The notes beneath the pieces are model-generated. The model was not told the DNA's origin and ran no database searches. It was given only the letters and a program-made list of their open reading frames with translations. A stretch of DNA of 64,000 nucleotides from assembly GCF_000425585.1 (NCBI RefSeq), contig NZ_KE384403.1, positions 34,035-98,034 on the forward strand. Direction: 5' to 3'. Source of the stretch: Terrimonas ferruginea DSM 30193. Its GTDB lineage: Bacteria; Bacteroidota; Bacteroidia; Chitinophagales; Chitinophagaceae. Shown here in pieces: positions 17,555 through 26,044 of the stretch; within the stretch, counting starts at the first letter, position 1, and each line of letters starts with the position of its first letter. A program made the translations under genes and the position numbers.

Positions 17555-20500
17555 TTAGTGATGAGCCTCTGCCGGCTGAGTCGATGGCAATTTAGACTCC
17601 TGGTGTTCTTTTTCGCCATGTCCCTGTTCAGCATGTGGTGCTTCTCCATGACCTTTCTCTTCACCGTGACCACCTTCTTCGTGTCCGCCACCACCGTGCG
17701 CACCTTTGCGCGGGATGAGTTCGTCGGTGTTGCGGATTTTAGCCAGGTAGCTGATGTTGGGCAGGGTGTGGATCTGCTCGAGTACATAGAATGTACGCAG
17801 CGGATTCTTTCTTCTTTCTTCGTTGATCGCGCTGTCTTTGTCGTTAACGTTACCGAATACGATGGCGTCGGCGGCACAGGCAGAAGAACATGCGAGGCGT
17901 ACGTGTTTGTCTTTCAGCGGCTCGCCGGCTTTCTTGGCGTCCAGTTTGGCAGCCTGCAGACGTTGTACGCAGAAAGTACATTTTTCCATCACACCGCGTG
18001 AACGAACGGTTACGTCAGGGTTCAGTACCATGCGGGTCAGGTCGTCGTTCATGTGGTGAACGGCAATGTCCAGTTTACCCACCAGTTCCTGATCCTGGTT
18101 GTTCTTGAAGCTGTCAGCTCCGGTATAGTCAGCCCAGTTGAAGCGGCGTACTTTGTAAGGACAGTTGTTCGCGCAATAACGTGTACCGATACAGCGGTTG
18201 TAAGCCATCTGGTTGATGCCTTCGCTGCTGTGGTTGGTAGCTGCTACCGGACAAACGTTCTCACAGGGAGCGTTATCGCAATGCTGACACATCATCGGCT
18301 GGAATACCACGCCTTTGAGTTCGTTAGGATCTTTTTCGTCAGACACGTAGTAGCGGTCGATACGCAGCCAGTGCATATCATGGTAACGCAATACTTCTCT
18401 CTTGCCTACTACCGGTACGTTGTTTTCAGCGTGACAAGCGATCACACAGGCGCCGCAACCAAAGCAGGCGTTCATGTCGATGCTCATTCCCCACTTGATA
18501 CCCGGTGCTTCATGATCGCCATACAGCGTAGCTTCTTTGCGGAAGCTGCCGGTATTTTTAGCGTAATCATTTACCAGTTTATCGCGGTAGTCTTTGATCT
18601 CGTGTTTGTCTTTGATGAAGCTGGCGAGGCTTGTTTCGCGCACTACGTCCACACGGTCTTCATAGCTGGTGTGGATCTGCGTCTGCGCGATCTTCTCGTT
18701 TCTGCCGGCTCTTTCCACAGTTGCATTGGTTGCGTAGAGGCTAACCGTTGTACCGTTGAAAGAAGAAACCGGGTATACGTTTTTACCTACATTCTCGTAT
18801 ACCGGACCCAGGCTGGCCGCGCGGCCATAACCAAGGGCGACAGCGATTGTATTTTTATCCATACCGGGTACCACCAGGATCGGCAGTTCAACTTCCAGGT
18901 TGCCCGCTTTGATTTTGATAACCGGTTTGTTTGGATAATATTCGTAGTCGTTGCTCTTGTAATCGATCTTCAGTTCGTCTGCAGTAGAGGCAGAGATCAT
19001 GGCGTAGTTGTCCCAGGTTGCCTTGGTGATCGGATCGGGCAATTCCTGGAGCCAGGGGTTACCCGGATGAGAGCCTGAACCCAGTGCTACGTTCTGGTAC
19101 AGTACTACTTCTTTCGCGCCGCCTTTCGGAGCCGCTCCGATAGCCGCTACGGCACCGGCAACAGCACCACCGTTGAATGAACCGGCAGAAGCAGTTGTAG
19201 CTTCAGCAGCCGTCCATACACCGTCCTGCAGGGCTTTGTTATAAGCGTCGGCAGAACCGAGACGTGCGATCCAGAAGTTGCGGAAATAGTCTTCGAACAG
19301 TTCGTTTTTACCAGCCCAGACCAGCAGGCTTTCCTGCCACTGACGTGTTTTGAACAGCGGGAAAATAGTAGGCTGTACAAAACCAATCTGGCCGGCACGT
19401 GCTTCGGCATCACCCCAGCTTTCGAGGTAGTGATTGGAAGGAACAATGTATTGGCAAAGCGCTGTCGTTTCATCAATTCTGTCGTTGAAAGAAATGGAAA
19501 CTTTAACGCGCTTGAGTGCGTCTTCAAATTTTTTGGCTTCGGGCCAGGTGTAAACGGGGTTAGCGCCGTAGATCATCAATGTACCTACGCTTCCGCTCTG
19601 CATCGCAGCAACCAGGTCAGCGAGGTCTTTGTCAATACCCTGACGGTACTTAACAGGAGCAGACCAGTCGATGGTGGTGCCGTAAGAACCGATATGGCTG
19701 TTGATCGCGTTGATCAGTACTTGTACGTTTACATCGTTGCTGTCGCTGACAACGAGGCTTTCACCTTTACCGGCATTCAGTTCTTTTGCTACCTGCTCGA
19801 TGCCTGCTTTCAGTTTGGCATCTGTGATAGCGGGAGCAGAAACACCTGGAACACCGAGTGCAGCAGCGAGTGCAGCTACCACAGCGCCTGTTTCAGAAGG
19901 ACGGTGGTTGAAACGGTAGTCGGCGTTGGCGCCGGTCATGCTCAGGAAGCTCTCGAACTGGAAGTGACGAACCATTTTAGGATCGTCTTCATTGATCCGG
20001 CGGTTGAGTGCGAAACCGTGAGAAAATTCTACAGGGCTCAGCCAGGTACCAAGGAAATCGGCGCCGAAACTCACCACCACTTTGCGTGCGTTCTCGAACT
20101 TGTAGCTCGGGATAGCGCGGCTGCCGAAGCTTGCTTCGTTGGCCAGCAGCATCGCTGAATGAGAAACTGCGTCGTATTGTACGTGACGGAAGCTGGGGTA
20201 AGCGGCTTTGAAGTCGGCGATAACCTGCAATGCGGAAGGAGAGTTGATCGTGCCGGTGAGCAGCACAACTTCACCACCTGCGTTGCGGATGGCCGCACCG
20301 AGTTCTTTATCGAGCGCTTCAAAAGTCGGGATCTCCGTGAACTCATTACCCTTTTTGTGTTTGGGATGCGTAACACGGTTTTTATCATACAGGTCCAGTA
20401 CGGAAGCCTGGATACGGGCAGTAGTACAACCTTTCACGAAAGAAAGGTCGTTGCCTTCGATCAGGATAGGGCGACCGTCGCGCACGCGTGCGAGAACAGG

Positions 20501-20812
20501 CACCACATCACCGTCCTGGATGTAAGTGGTAGCATAATATTTAACCTCGCCGGGAACGATGTTCTCGGGCTTGTTGGCGAATGGAATGGCCTTACGTACG
20601 GGCACTTTACAGCTGGCGGCCAGGGTGGCGGCTGCCGTGCTGAAACCCAGGTATTTTAAGAAATCGCGGCGGGGAGCCTTGGCGTCGATGAGGCCCTTGC
20701 CATCAAAATCTTCGAACGGCAGTTCTTCGCGAAACTCATCCTGGTTCCGGCCTTTGAAATTCTCCGGATCATTTGCCTCTGCGAAACTTTGCCAGTACTT
20801 GTTTTGGCTCAT
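17555..20812 (-). CDS. actB: Alternative complex III subunit ActB (molybdopterin-oxidoreductase-like/FeS fusion)
   Basis: 1085 residues from ATG 20810-20812. The N-terminal Tat-like signal RRDFLKYLGFSTAAATLAAS is followed by Cys in a lipobox-like LAASC. Residues about 60-720 are a molybdopterin oxidoreductase-like domain that in this complex binds no molybdenum. The C-terminal part is an NrfC-like ferredoxin with four cysteine clusters: CFGCGACVIACH, CQHCDNAPCENVCPVA, CANNCPYKV and CTFCVQ...CSSACAADAI. The tail is strongly His/Gly/Glu-rich. An upstream ATG at 20848 is possible but adds residues before the usual start. Confidence 0.95.
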   Translation of the reverse strand: MSQNKYWQSFAEANDPENFKGRNQDEFREELPFEDFDGKGLIDAKAPRRDFLKYLGFSTAAATLAASCKVPVRKAIPFANKPENIVPGEVKYYATTYIQDGDVVPVLARVRDGRPILIEGNDLSFVKGCTTARIQASVLDLYDKNRVTHPKHKKGNEFTEIPTFEALDKELGAAIRNAGGEVVLLTGTINSPSALQVIADFKAAYPSFRHVQYDAVSHSAMLLANEASFGSRAIPSYKFENARKVVVSFGADFLGTWLSPVEFSHGFALNRRINEDDPKMVRHFQFESFLSMTGANADYRFNHRPSETGAVVAALAAALGVPGVSAPAITDAKLKAGIEQVAKELNAGKGESLVVSDSNDVNVQVLINAINSHIGSYGTTIDWSAPVKYRQGIDKDLADLVAAMQSGSVGTLMIYGANPVYTWPEAKKFEDALKRVKVSISFNDRIDETTALCQYIVPSNHYLESWGDAEARAGQIGFVQPTIFPLFKTRQWQESLLVWAGKNELFEDYFRNFWIARLGSADAYNKALQDGVWTAAEATTASAGSFNGGAVAGAVAAIGAAPKGGAKEVVLYQNVALGSGSHPGNPWLQELPDPITKATWDNYAMISASTADELKIDYKSNDYEYYPNKPVIKIKAGNLEVELPILVVPGMDKNTIAVALGYGRAASLGPVYENVGKNVYPVSSFNGTTVSLYATNATVERAGRNEKIAQTQIHTSYEDRVDVVRETSLASFIKDKHEIKDYRDKLVNDYAKNTGSFRKEATLYGDHEAPGIKWGMSIDMNACFGCGACVIACHAENNVPVVGKREVLRYHDMHWLRIDRYYVSDEKDPNELKGVVFQPMMCQHCDNAPCENVCPVAATNHSSEGINQMAYNRCIGTRYCANNCPYKVRRFNWADYTGADSFKNNQDQELVGKLDIAVHHMNDDLTRMVLNPDVTVRSRGVMEKCTFCVQRLQAAKLDAKKAGEPLKDKHVRLACSSACAADAIVFGNVNDKDSAINEERRKNPLRTFYVLEQIHTLPNISYLAKIRNTDELIPRKGAHGGGGHEEGGHGEEKGHGEAPHAEQGHGEKEHQESKLPSTQPAEAHH

Positions 20813-20907
20813 ATTATCTGAATTGGCAGCGGTCTTTAACTTGATCAACCCGCTGTTTTTAAACTAAAATTTTATTATCAGTAAGCAGGACGGTCCTGCA
20901 GCAGCGA

Positions 20908-22185
20908 TTAATAGTGACATTTCTGGCACTCCAGGCCACCGATATCTTTGACACTCACACTATCCATTTTACCGGACTTGATATCGTCGTGGAATTTCTG
21001 GTAGATGCTGTAAAACTGGTTGCCTGTGCTGTCAGAGTAATTGAAGTTCACTTTGGTCTGGCGGTGACAGTTCACGCACCATCCCATGCTCAGTTCAGAA
21101 GCCTGGTGTACCACGTCCATTCCGGTGATATCACCGTGACAGGTTTGACACTGTACATTACCCACGCGGATGTGCTGGCTGTGGTTGAAGTATACGTGAT
21201 CAGGCAGGTTGTGAATTTTCACCCACTCGATCGGCTTGGCTTTGGAAGGATCCCACGCATCCGGTTTTTTCGGATCGAAACCAGCGTACTCGTACAGTTT
21301 GGCGATCTCGGCCGTACCGTTGATCTCCATTCCTTCGTTGTCGTACAGCTTAGGTCCTTTGGAGTAGGTTTGAATGGTCTTATGACAGTTCATACACACA
21401 TTCACAGAAGGAATGGCGGCTGTCTTGCTTTCCCATGCGTTGCCGTGGCAATACAGACAGTTGATCTGGTTGATGCCGGCGTGCACTTTGTGAGAGTAGT
21501 AAATAGGTTGTTTAGGCGCGTAACCGGTTTGACGGTTCAGCCCGATCATGCCTTTGGAAACGAAGAACCCACCTACGATAAACAGTACGATGGCGAAGAG
21601 TGCCAGGTATACTTTATTACGGTAGAAAGGAACAGGCTCGGGGCGGTCGATACCTTCTGCATCGTCAGACAGCTTTTTCAGGTTGCTGTTAACGTACATT
21701 AAGATGAAGGCGATCAGCGCGAGAATGAGAGAGATAACACCGAAGATAACGGCGTTCTGGTTAGATTCTTTTCCGTTTTCACTATCCTTCTCGGTTTTTT
21801 TACCGCCAATAACCCCTGTATTTACATCGTTAATATACTTCAGGATCGCATCGATCTCGGGATCGGTAATATTGGTAAACAGATCCATGGCTGTTGGAGA
21901 ATACTTGGAAATCTCCACTGCATATGGATAACCCGAAGCGATCAACGCTTTGTTGTTGCGGATCCACTCGTGCAGTTTCTGCTTGTCAGGCCAGCGGTCT
22001 TCCACTCCTCCGAGTGCGGGACCGGTGCTGCCGGTTTTCATATCAGGCGCGTGGCAACTCTGACACTTGCTCACGAAAAGGGTCTTACCATCTTGCGCAC
22101 TAACAGTCACCGCCGATAAAACGAAAATCGAGAGAAACAGCAGCGTTAGTCTTTGAAGTGTTGGCTTACAAGGAATCATAAACAC
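20908..22185 (-). CDS. actA: Alternative complex III subunit ActA, multiheme cytochrome c
   Basis: 425 residues. Signal peptide, then an N-terminal monoheme cytochrome c domain (SKCQSCHAPDM, residues about 34-115), a membrane helix (about 145-165), a second helix (about 193-213), and a pentaheme region with CLYCH, CMNCH, CQTCH, CVNCH and the C-terminal CQKCHY. That is six CxxCH motifs; characterised ActA proteins are described as pentaheme. First gene of the respiratory cluster with a promoter candidate directly upstream. Start at 22185, or two codons in (MFMIP). Confidence 0.93.
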   Translation of the reverse strand: MFMIPCKPTLQRLTLLFLSIFVLSAVTVSAQDGKTLFVSKCQSCHAPDMKTGSTGPALGGVEDRWPDKQKLHEWIRNNKALIASGYPYAVEISKYSPTAMDLFTNITDPEIDAILKYINDVNTGVIGGKKTEKDSENGKESNQNAVIFGVISLILALIAFILMYVNSNLKKLSDDAEGIDRPEPVPFYRNKVYLALFAIVLFIVGGFFVSKGMIGLNRQTGYAPKQPIYYSHKVHAGINQINCLYCHGNAWESKTAAIPSVNVCMNCHKTIQTYSKGPKLYDNEGMEINGTAEIAKLYEYAGFDPKKPDAWDPSKAKPIEWVKIHNLPDHVYFNHSQHIRVGNVQCQTCHGDITGMDVVHQASELSMGWCVNCHRQTKVNFNYSDSTGNQFYSIYQKFHDDIKSGKMDSVSVKDIGGLECQKCHY

Positions 22186-22224
22186 AATTGATCAAAAATG
22201 TGGATAAAAAGCTCTAACCGGGTG

Positions 22225-22260
22225 CAAAAATAAGCCACGAACTTAACAAATGGACAACAA
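22225..22260 (-). promoter_or_regulatory. Promoter candidate for the act-cox cluster
   Basis: On the minus strand TATTTTTG (complement of 22225-22232) fits the Bacteroidota -7 consensus TAnnTTTG, with TTGTTG 22-25 nt upstream (complement of 22255-22260) as the -33 element. The predicted start of transcription, near 22218, gives a leader of about 30 nt to actA. A second TTTG lies within the spacer. Confidence 0.55.
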
Positions 22261-22464
22261 TTTGAAAATTTTTTAAACCCGCTACCACATTGCGTTTCAG
22301 GCGATTTATGGGTATTTTTCCCAACCGCCTCTTTTTGATTGTCATGAATCAGTCAGGCGTTTCGCGGTTTCAAACCGAATGTGAAAATCACAAAATTAAA
22401 TGAGGCTTTTTCCGCACTTTTGCGGGGCCGTTGTTCACCATCCGGCTTTTTCTAAATTCACAGC

Positions 22465-23340
22465 ATGTTCAAGGGACTTCAGCAAAAATGGAAGGTCAGC
22501 GGCCTGCGGGTTCTCCTGATCCTCTGCACCTTTGCCATTGGCGGCAGCCTCACCGGCATCGCCGGCCGTTATATTATGGGCGCTCTCGGCATCAATGCCA
22601 CCTGGCTTTGGGTCATCGTATATATTATTATCGTCACGCTTATCTGGCCGCTGGCCGTGCTGGTCATCAGCATTCCTTTTGGTCAATTCCGTTTTTTCAT
22701 CAGCTACCTCAAAAAAATGGGCAGGCGCATGGGCCTCGGCGGCGCAATTGTGGATAACCGCATCGCCGTTGCCGTTTTTGCCAGCGGCGCCGGCAGCAAT
22801 GCCGCCCGCATGATCGAACATTTCCGGCAGCACCCGAACATCCGCATCGCCCTCATCGTTTGCAATAAGCCCGGCGCGGGTGTGCTCGATATCGCCGCAA
22901 AAGCCGGCATTCCCACGCTGATTATCGAAAAAGAGCGCTTTTTCCGCGGCGATGCCTACGTTCCCGTTTTCCGCGAAGCGGGAATTTCCTTTATTATCCT
23001 TGCCGGTTTCCTCTGGAAAGTACCGCAGGCGCTGACCGGCGCTTTTTCCGGTGCTATTATTAATATACATCCCGCCTTATTGCCCAATTACGGCGGCAAA
23101 GGCATGTATGGCCGCTTTGTGCACGAAGCCGTTTTGGCGGCCGGCGATCCCGAATCCGGCATTACCATTCATTTTGTAGACGAACATTATGATCATGGCG
23201 CCGTCATCTTCCAGGCCCGCTGTGCCGTCATGCAAAACGATACCGCCGATTCACTCGCTATGCGCATTCATCAATTGGAACATCAGCATTATCCCGAACA
23301 GGCGGAAAAAGTAATTCTCAACACGCGCCATCACTCTTAG
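22465..23340 (+). CDS. purN: DUF6787 membrane domain fused to phosphoribosylglycinamide formyltransferase
   Basis: 291 residues. Residues 1-93 form a small two-helix membrane domain of the DUF6787 type (WKVSGLRVLLILCTFAIGGS, WPLAVLVISIPFGQFRFF, LKKMGRRMG). From about residue 98 the sequence is PurN: AVAVFASGAGSNAARMIEHF matches the GAR-binding loop, and AIINIHPALLPNYGGKG with VDEHYDHGAVIFQ carries the catalytic Asn, His and Asp. PurN makes formyl-GAR in purine synthesis and is normally a soluble protein of about 190-210 residues. Internal ATGs at 22717 and just after could start a free PurN, so the fusion may be partly or wholly avoided in vivo. Confidence 0.8.
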   Translation: MFKGLQQKWKVSGLRVLLILCTFAIGGSLTGIAGRYIMGALGINATWLWVIVYIIIVTLIWPLAVLVISIPFGQFRFFISYLKKMGRRMGLGGAIVDNRIAVAVFASGAGSNAARMIEHFRQHPNIRIALIVCNKPGAGVLDIAAKAGIPTLIIEKERFFRGDAYVPVFREAGISFIILAGFLWKVPQALTGAFSGAIINIHPALLPNYGGKGMYGRFVHEAVLAAGDPESGITIHFVDEHYDHGAVIFQARCAVMQNDTADSLAMRIHQLEHQHYPEQAEKVILNTRHHS

Positions 23341-23388
23341 CGTTTATTTTGCACTTTCTTTTGTTACTTGCCTGCTAATTGCGCGCTT

Positions 23389-24174
23389 TTGAACCGGAAA
23401 ACTCTATTCATACTCCTTTTACTGGTCTTCGGCTGTATTCCCGCTTTGCTGCGGGCGCAACCGAGAACGCCCGTATATAAGGTGCGCGGCACGGTTTACG
23501 ACAGCTCGCGCAACTATGCGCTTCCCGCGGTGAGCGTTCTCTCTACTTCCGGCAAAGGGGCCATGACCGATAATAACGGCGACTACATCATCGATGCGTC
23601 CGACAAAGACTCCATCTGGTTCAGCTACCTTGGTAAGCCCACACAAAAGTTTCCCGTGGCCAAAATGAACCTCTCCATCAATTTCGATATCGCACTGGCG
23701 GTAAACGTGGCCATGCTCGACGAAGTGAAAGTGAAACCACGCAACTACAGGCAGGATTCGATTCAAAACCGCCAGGACTACGCGAAGGTTTTCAACTACA
23801 GCAAACCGAAGATCACACCGTCGGTCAACAGCGAAGGGGTGGGCTTCGATCTCAGTGCTATTATTAATATGTTCCGGTTTAAGAAAAACCGGCAGATGCA
23901 GGCATTTCAACGCCGGCTGCTTACAGAAGAAAAAGAAAAATACATCAAGCACCGCTTCAACAAAGGATTGGTGCGTCGCCTGAGCCAGCTCGACGGCGAT
24001 TCATTGGATTACTTCATGCAGGTATACCAACCTCCTTATCAGTTTGCCCTGCAGGCAGATGAATACACTTTCCAGAAGCATATCAAAGATGCGGCAGAAC
24101 GCTATAAGAAAGGATTGCCGCCGGCCATCGCCTGGCGCCCCGAAGATTATATGATGGAAGACGAGGAGAACTGA
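23389..24174 (+). CDS. Secreted carboxypeptidase-regulatory-like domain protein
   Basis: About 261 residues. No ATG precedes the signal peptide; TTG at 23389 (MNRKTLFILLLLVFGCIPAL) gives the best start, an earlier TTG at 23368 being possible. After cleavage near RAQ comes a CarboxypepD_reg-like beta-sandwich (VRGTVYDSSRNYALPAVSVL, then MTDNNGDYIIDASDKDSIWF), followed by a lysine/arginine-rich helical part with a FRFKKNRQMQAFQRRLLTEE segment. Common in Bacteroidota; function unknown. Separated from purN by only 48 nt on the same strand. Confidence 0.8.
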   Translation: MNRKTLFILLLLVFGCIPALLRAQPRTPVYKVRGTVYDSSRNYALPAVSVLSTSGKGAMTDNNGDYIIDASDKDSIWFSYLGKPTQKFPVAKMNLSINFDIALAVNVAMLDEVKVKPRNYRQDSIQNRQDYAKVFNYSKPKITPSVNSEGVGFDLSAIINMFRFKKNRQMQAFQRRLLTEEKEKYIKHRFNKGLVRRLSQLDGDSLDYFMQVYQPPYQFALQADEYTFQKHIKDAAERYKKGLPPAIAWRPEDYMMEDEEN

Positions 24175-24180
24175 GCCGGT

Positions 24181-24903
24181 TTATTTACCGCCACCGGTCA
24201 TTAACTTTCCTTTCATCGCTTCAAGAAAAGCTGTCCGGTAACTATCACCTAAAAGAATTTCCTGCCCTTTCTTCAGCATTATTTTATTGCCCTCGATCAT
24301 GGTGATCTTTCCGATGGCTATAATATAAGACCGGTGTACACGCATGAAATGTTTTCCCTGCAAGCGGTCTTCGAGGTCTTTCATATTCAGGAGAGCCAGT
24401 GTTTTTGTATCGCCGGTGTGAATAGCCACATAGTTTTTCATGCCTTCGATATAATCAATATCGGCCAGGTTGATCTTCAGCATTTTCCCTTTGGCCTCTG
24501 TTTTTACAAAAATGTAATCGTCCGTTTCCGTTTCGGGAGCAGTTGTTTTGGCTAAAACCGCGGCGGCGCGCTGCACGGCTTTCAGAAACCTCGGCAAGGG
24601 TATGGGCTTCAGAAGATAGTCCACCACTTCGAGGTCGAAACCTTCGGCGGCAAACTCGCTGTATGCCGTAGTGAGGATCACTTTACAACGACCGTTGATT
24701 GCTTTGATAAAATCGATGCCGCTGATATGCGGCATTTGTATATCCAGGAAAATAAGATCCACCTGTTCGCGGTTGATCAACTGCAACGCCTCAAGCGGAT
24801 CCGCGGTGGTGCCCTTCAGCGTCAGCAGCGGCGTCTGGTTCACAAAATGAGCCAGCACATCGATCGCATGTTGTTCGTCGTCCACAATTATGCAGGAAAT
24901 CAT
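24181..24903 (-). CDS. LytTR-family response regulator
   Basis: 240 residues. Receiver domain (residues 1-120) with the acidic pair IIVDDEQHAID, phospho-acceptor in DLIFLDIQMPHISGIDF, Thr in LTTAYSE and Lys in DYLLKPIPL; a LytTR DNA-binding domain follows (about 140-235: EGMKNYVAIHTGDTKTL, GKHFMRVHRSYIIAIGKI). It is separated by 1 nt from the kinase gene upstream, so they form one operon. Likely targets include the adjacent outer-membrane protein gene (inference). Confidence 0.93.
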   Translation of the reverse strand: MISCIIVDDEQHAIDVLAHFVNQTPLLTLKGTTADPLEALQLINREQVDLIFLDIQMPHISGIDFIKAINGRCKVILTTAYSEFAAEGFDLEVVDYLLKPIPLPRFLKAVQRAAAVLAKTTAPETETDDYIFVKTEAKGKMLKINLADIDYIEGMKNYVAIHTGDTKTLALLNMKDLEDRLQGKHFMRVHRSYIIAIGKITMIEGNKIMLKKGQEILLGDSYRTAFLEAMKGKLMTGGGK

Positions 24904-24904
24904 G

Positions 24905-25993
24905 TTATGGATTTGGTTTATTCATTGAAATAAATGGCAACTCCACCTCTACCTCGTACAATTCTCCTTCATTTTTTATCTGAAAAATATAATTGTCTTT
25001 ATAAATGTTTTTCAATCGCTGGCGGATATTTTCAATGCCGATGCCGTGGGAGATTTCTTTGGGACCGTTTTTCTTCCGGTTGCGGATGGTAAACAAAACC
25101 CGGCCGGTTTCTTCTTTCGCTTCCAGCAGGATGGTCAACGGAGACGCGTCACTCAACATTTCGCCGTGTTTAAAAGCATTTTCCAGTAACGTAATAAACA
25201 CCAACGGAATCACCTTTGCTTTTTCTATCGGTCCGTGTACTACATAATCGATATTCAACCGTTGACTGAAACGCATCTGGTGGATGCTGATGACATTTTG
25301 TAAATGTTCCGCTTCCCGTTCCAGCGGCACCAGCCCCTGCTCATCTTCTTCCTGCTGCAGGGAATACCGCATTACATTGGACAGCGTGAGTATCCCTTCC
25401 GATAATTCCGGTGACAAGGGCAATGCTTTTGCATAAAAAAAATTGAGTGTGTTATGCAGGAAATGCGGATTGATCTGGGAGCGGAGAAACATATTCTGAA
25501 AACGGATGGTTTCATTTTCCTTTTCCAGTTTCTCCCGTTGCAGCCGCTCCGCCCTTGCGCTTGTAATTTTTACGCGGCGATACAGCCAATAAAACAGCGC
25601 CGCCAGAAAAATAAACAGGTAATAGATCGCGGCTATCATGGCCACAGAATTCGAAATCTGCTCCGCCGTCAGCGGCTTCTGGTTCATGCTCCTTATTCCT
25701 TTTAACCGTTCTTCATATACATCGAAATAGAAAACATGAAAAATCCGGGAAAGCAGGAAATAAAAAGTGGCCGCGGATATCAGCAAGTAAAAAAGACCCT
25801 GCGCAACTGATTTGCGTTTGAAAAGCCGGTCGTAAAGAAAAAGCGCATTGAAGTAAAAGATGCTTATGTACAGCGCCATGCGAAGCAAAAAGAAGATATT
25901 CAGTTGCAGCACCCGCGCATCAGGATAGGCCTGGTATTCCAGCAAACCATAGAGCAACCAAAGAAATGCATGTAAGGCAACGGTCTTTTTCAT
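24905..25993 (-). CDS. LytS/YehU-type sensor histidine kinase
   Basis: 362 residues. Four N-terminal membrane helices (up to about 145), a coiled-coil stretch (RAERLQREKLEKENETIRF), the His_kinase motif SQINPHFLHNTLNFFYAKAL with the phospho-accepting His, and an ATPase domain (ITLLENAFKHGE; GIGIENIRQRLKNIYKD). Partner of the LytTR regulator immediately downstream. There is no extracytoplasmic sensor domain, so the signal is probably membrane-borne. Confidence 0.93.
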   Translation of the reverse strand: MKKTVALHAFLWLLYGLLEYQAYPDARVLQLNIFFLLRMALYISIFYFNALFLYDRLFKRKSVAQGLFYLLISAATFYFLLSRIFHVFYFDVYEERLKGIRSMNQKPLTAEQISNSVAMIAAIYYLFIFLAALFYWLYRRVKITSARAERLQREKLEKENETIRFQNMFLRSQINPHFLHNTLNFFYAKALPLSPELSEGILTLSNVMRYSLQQEEDEQGLVPLEREAEHLQNVISIHQMRFSQRLNIDYVVHGPIEKAKVIPLVFITLLENAFKHGEMLSDASPLTILLEAKEETGRVLFTIRNRKKNGPKEISHGIGIENIRQRLKNIYKDNYIFQIKNEGELYEVEVELPFISMNKPNP

Positions 25994-26044
25994 AACGCCA
26001 ATATCCTTCCTGCAAAATAAGCTATTCGGTTTCAGGATGTCCGC

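Noticed and set aside
18053..19078. 341-residue frame antisense to actB
   Set aside because: Shadow frame inside a gene with many recognisable cysteine clusters; no start context or domain.
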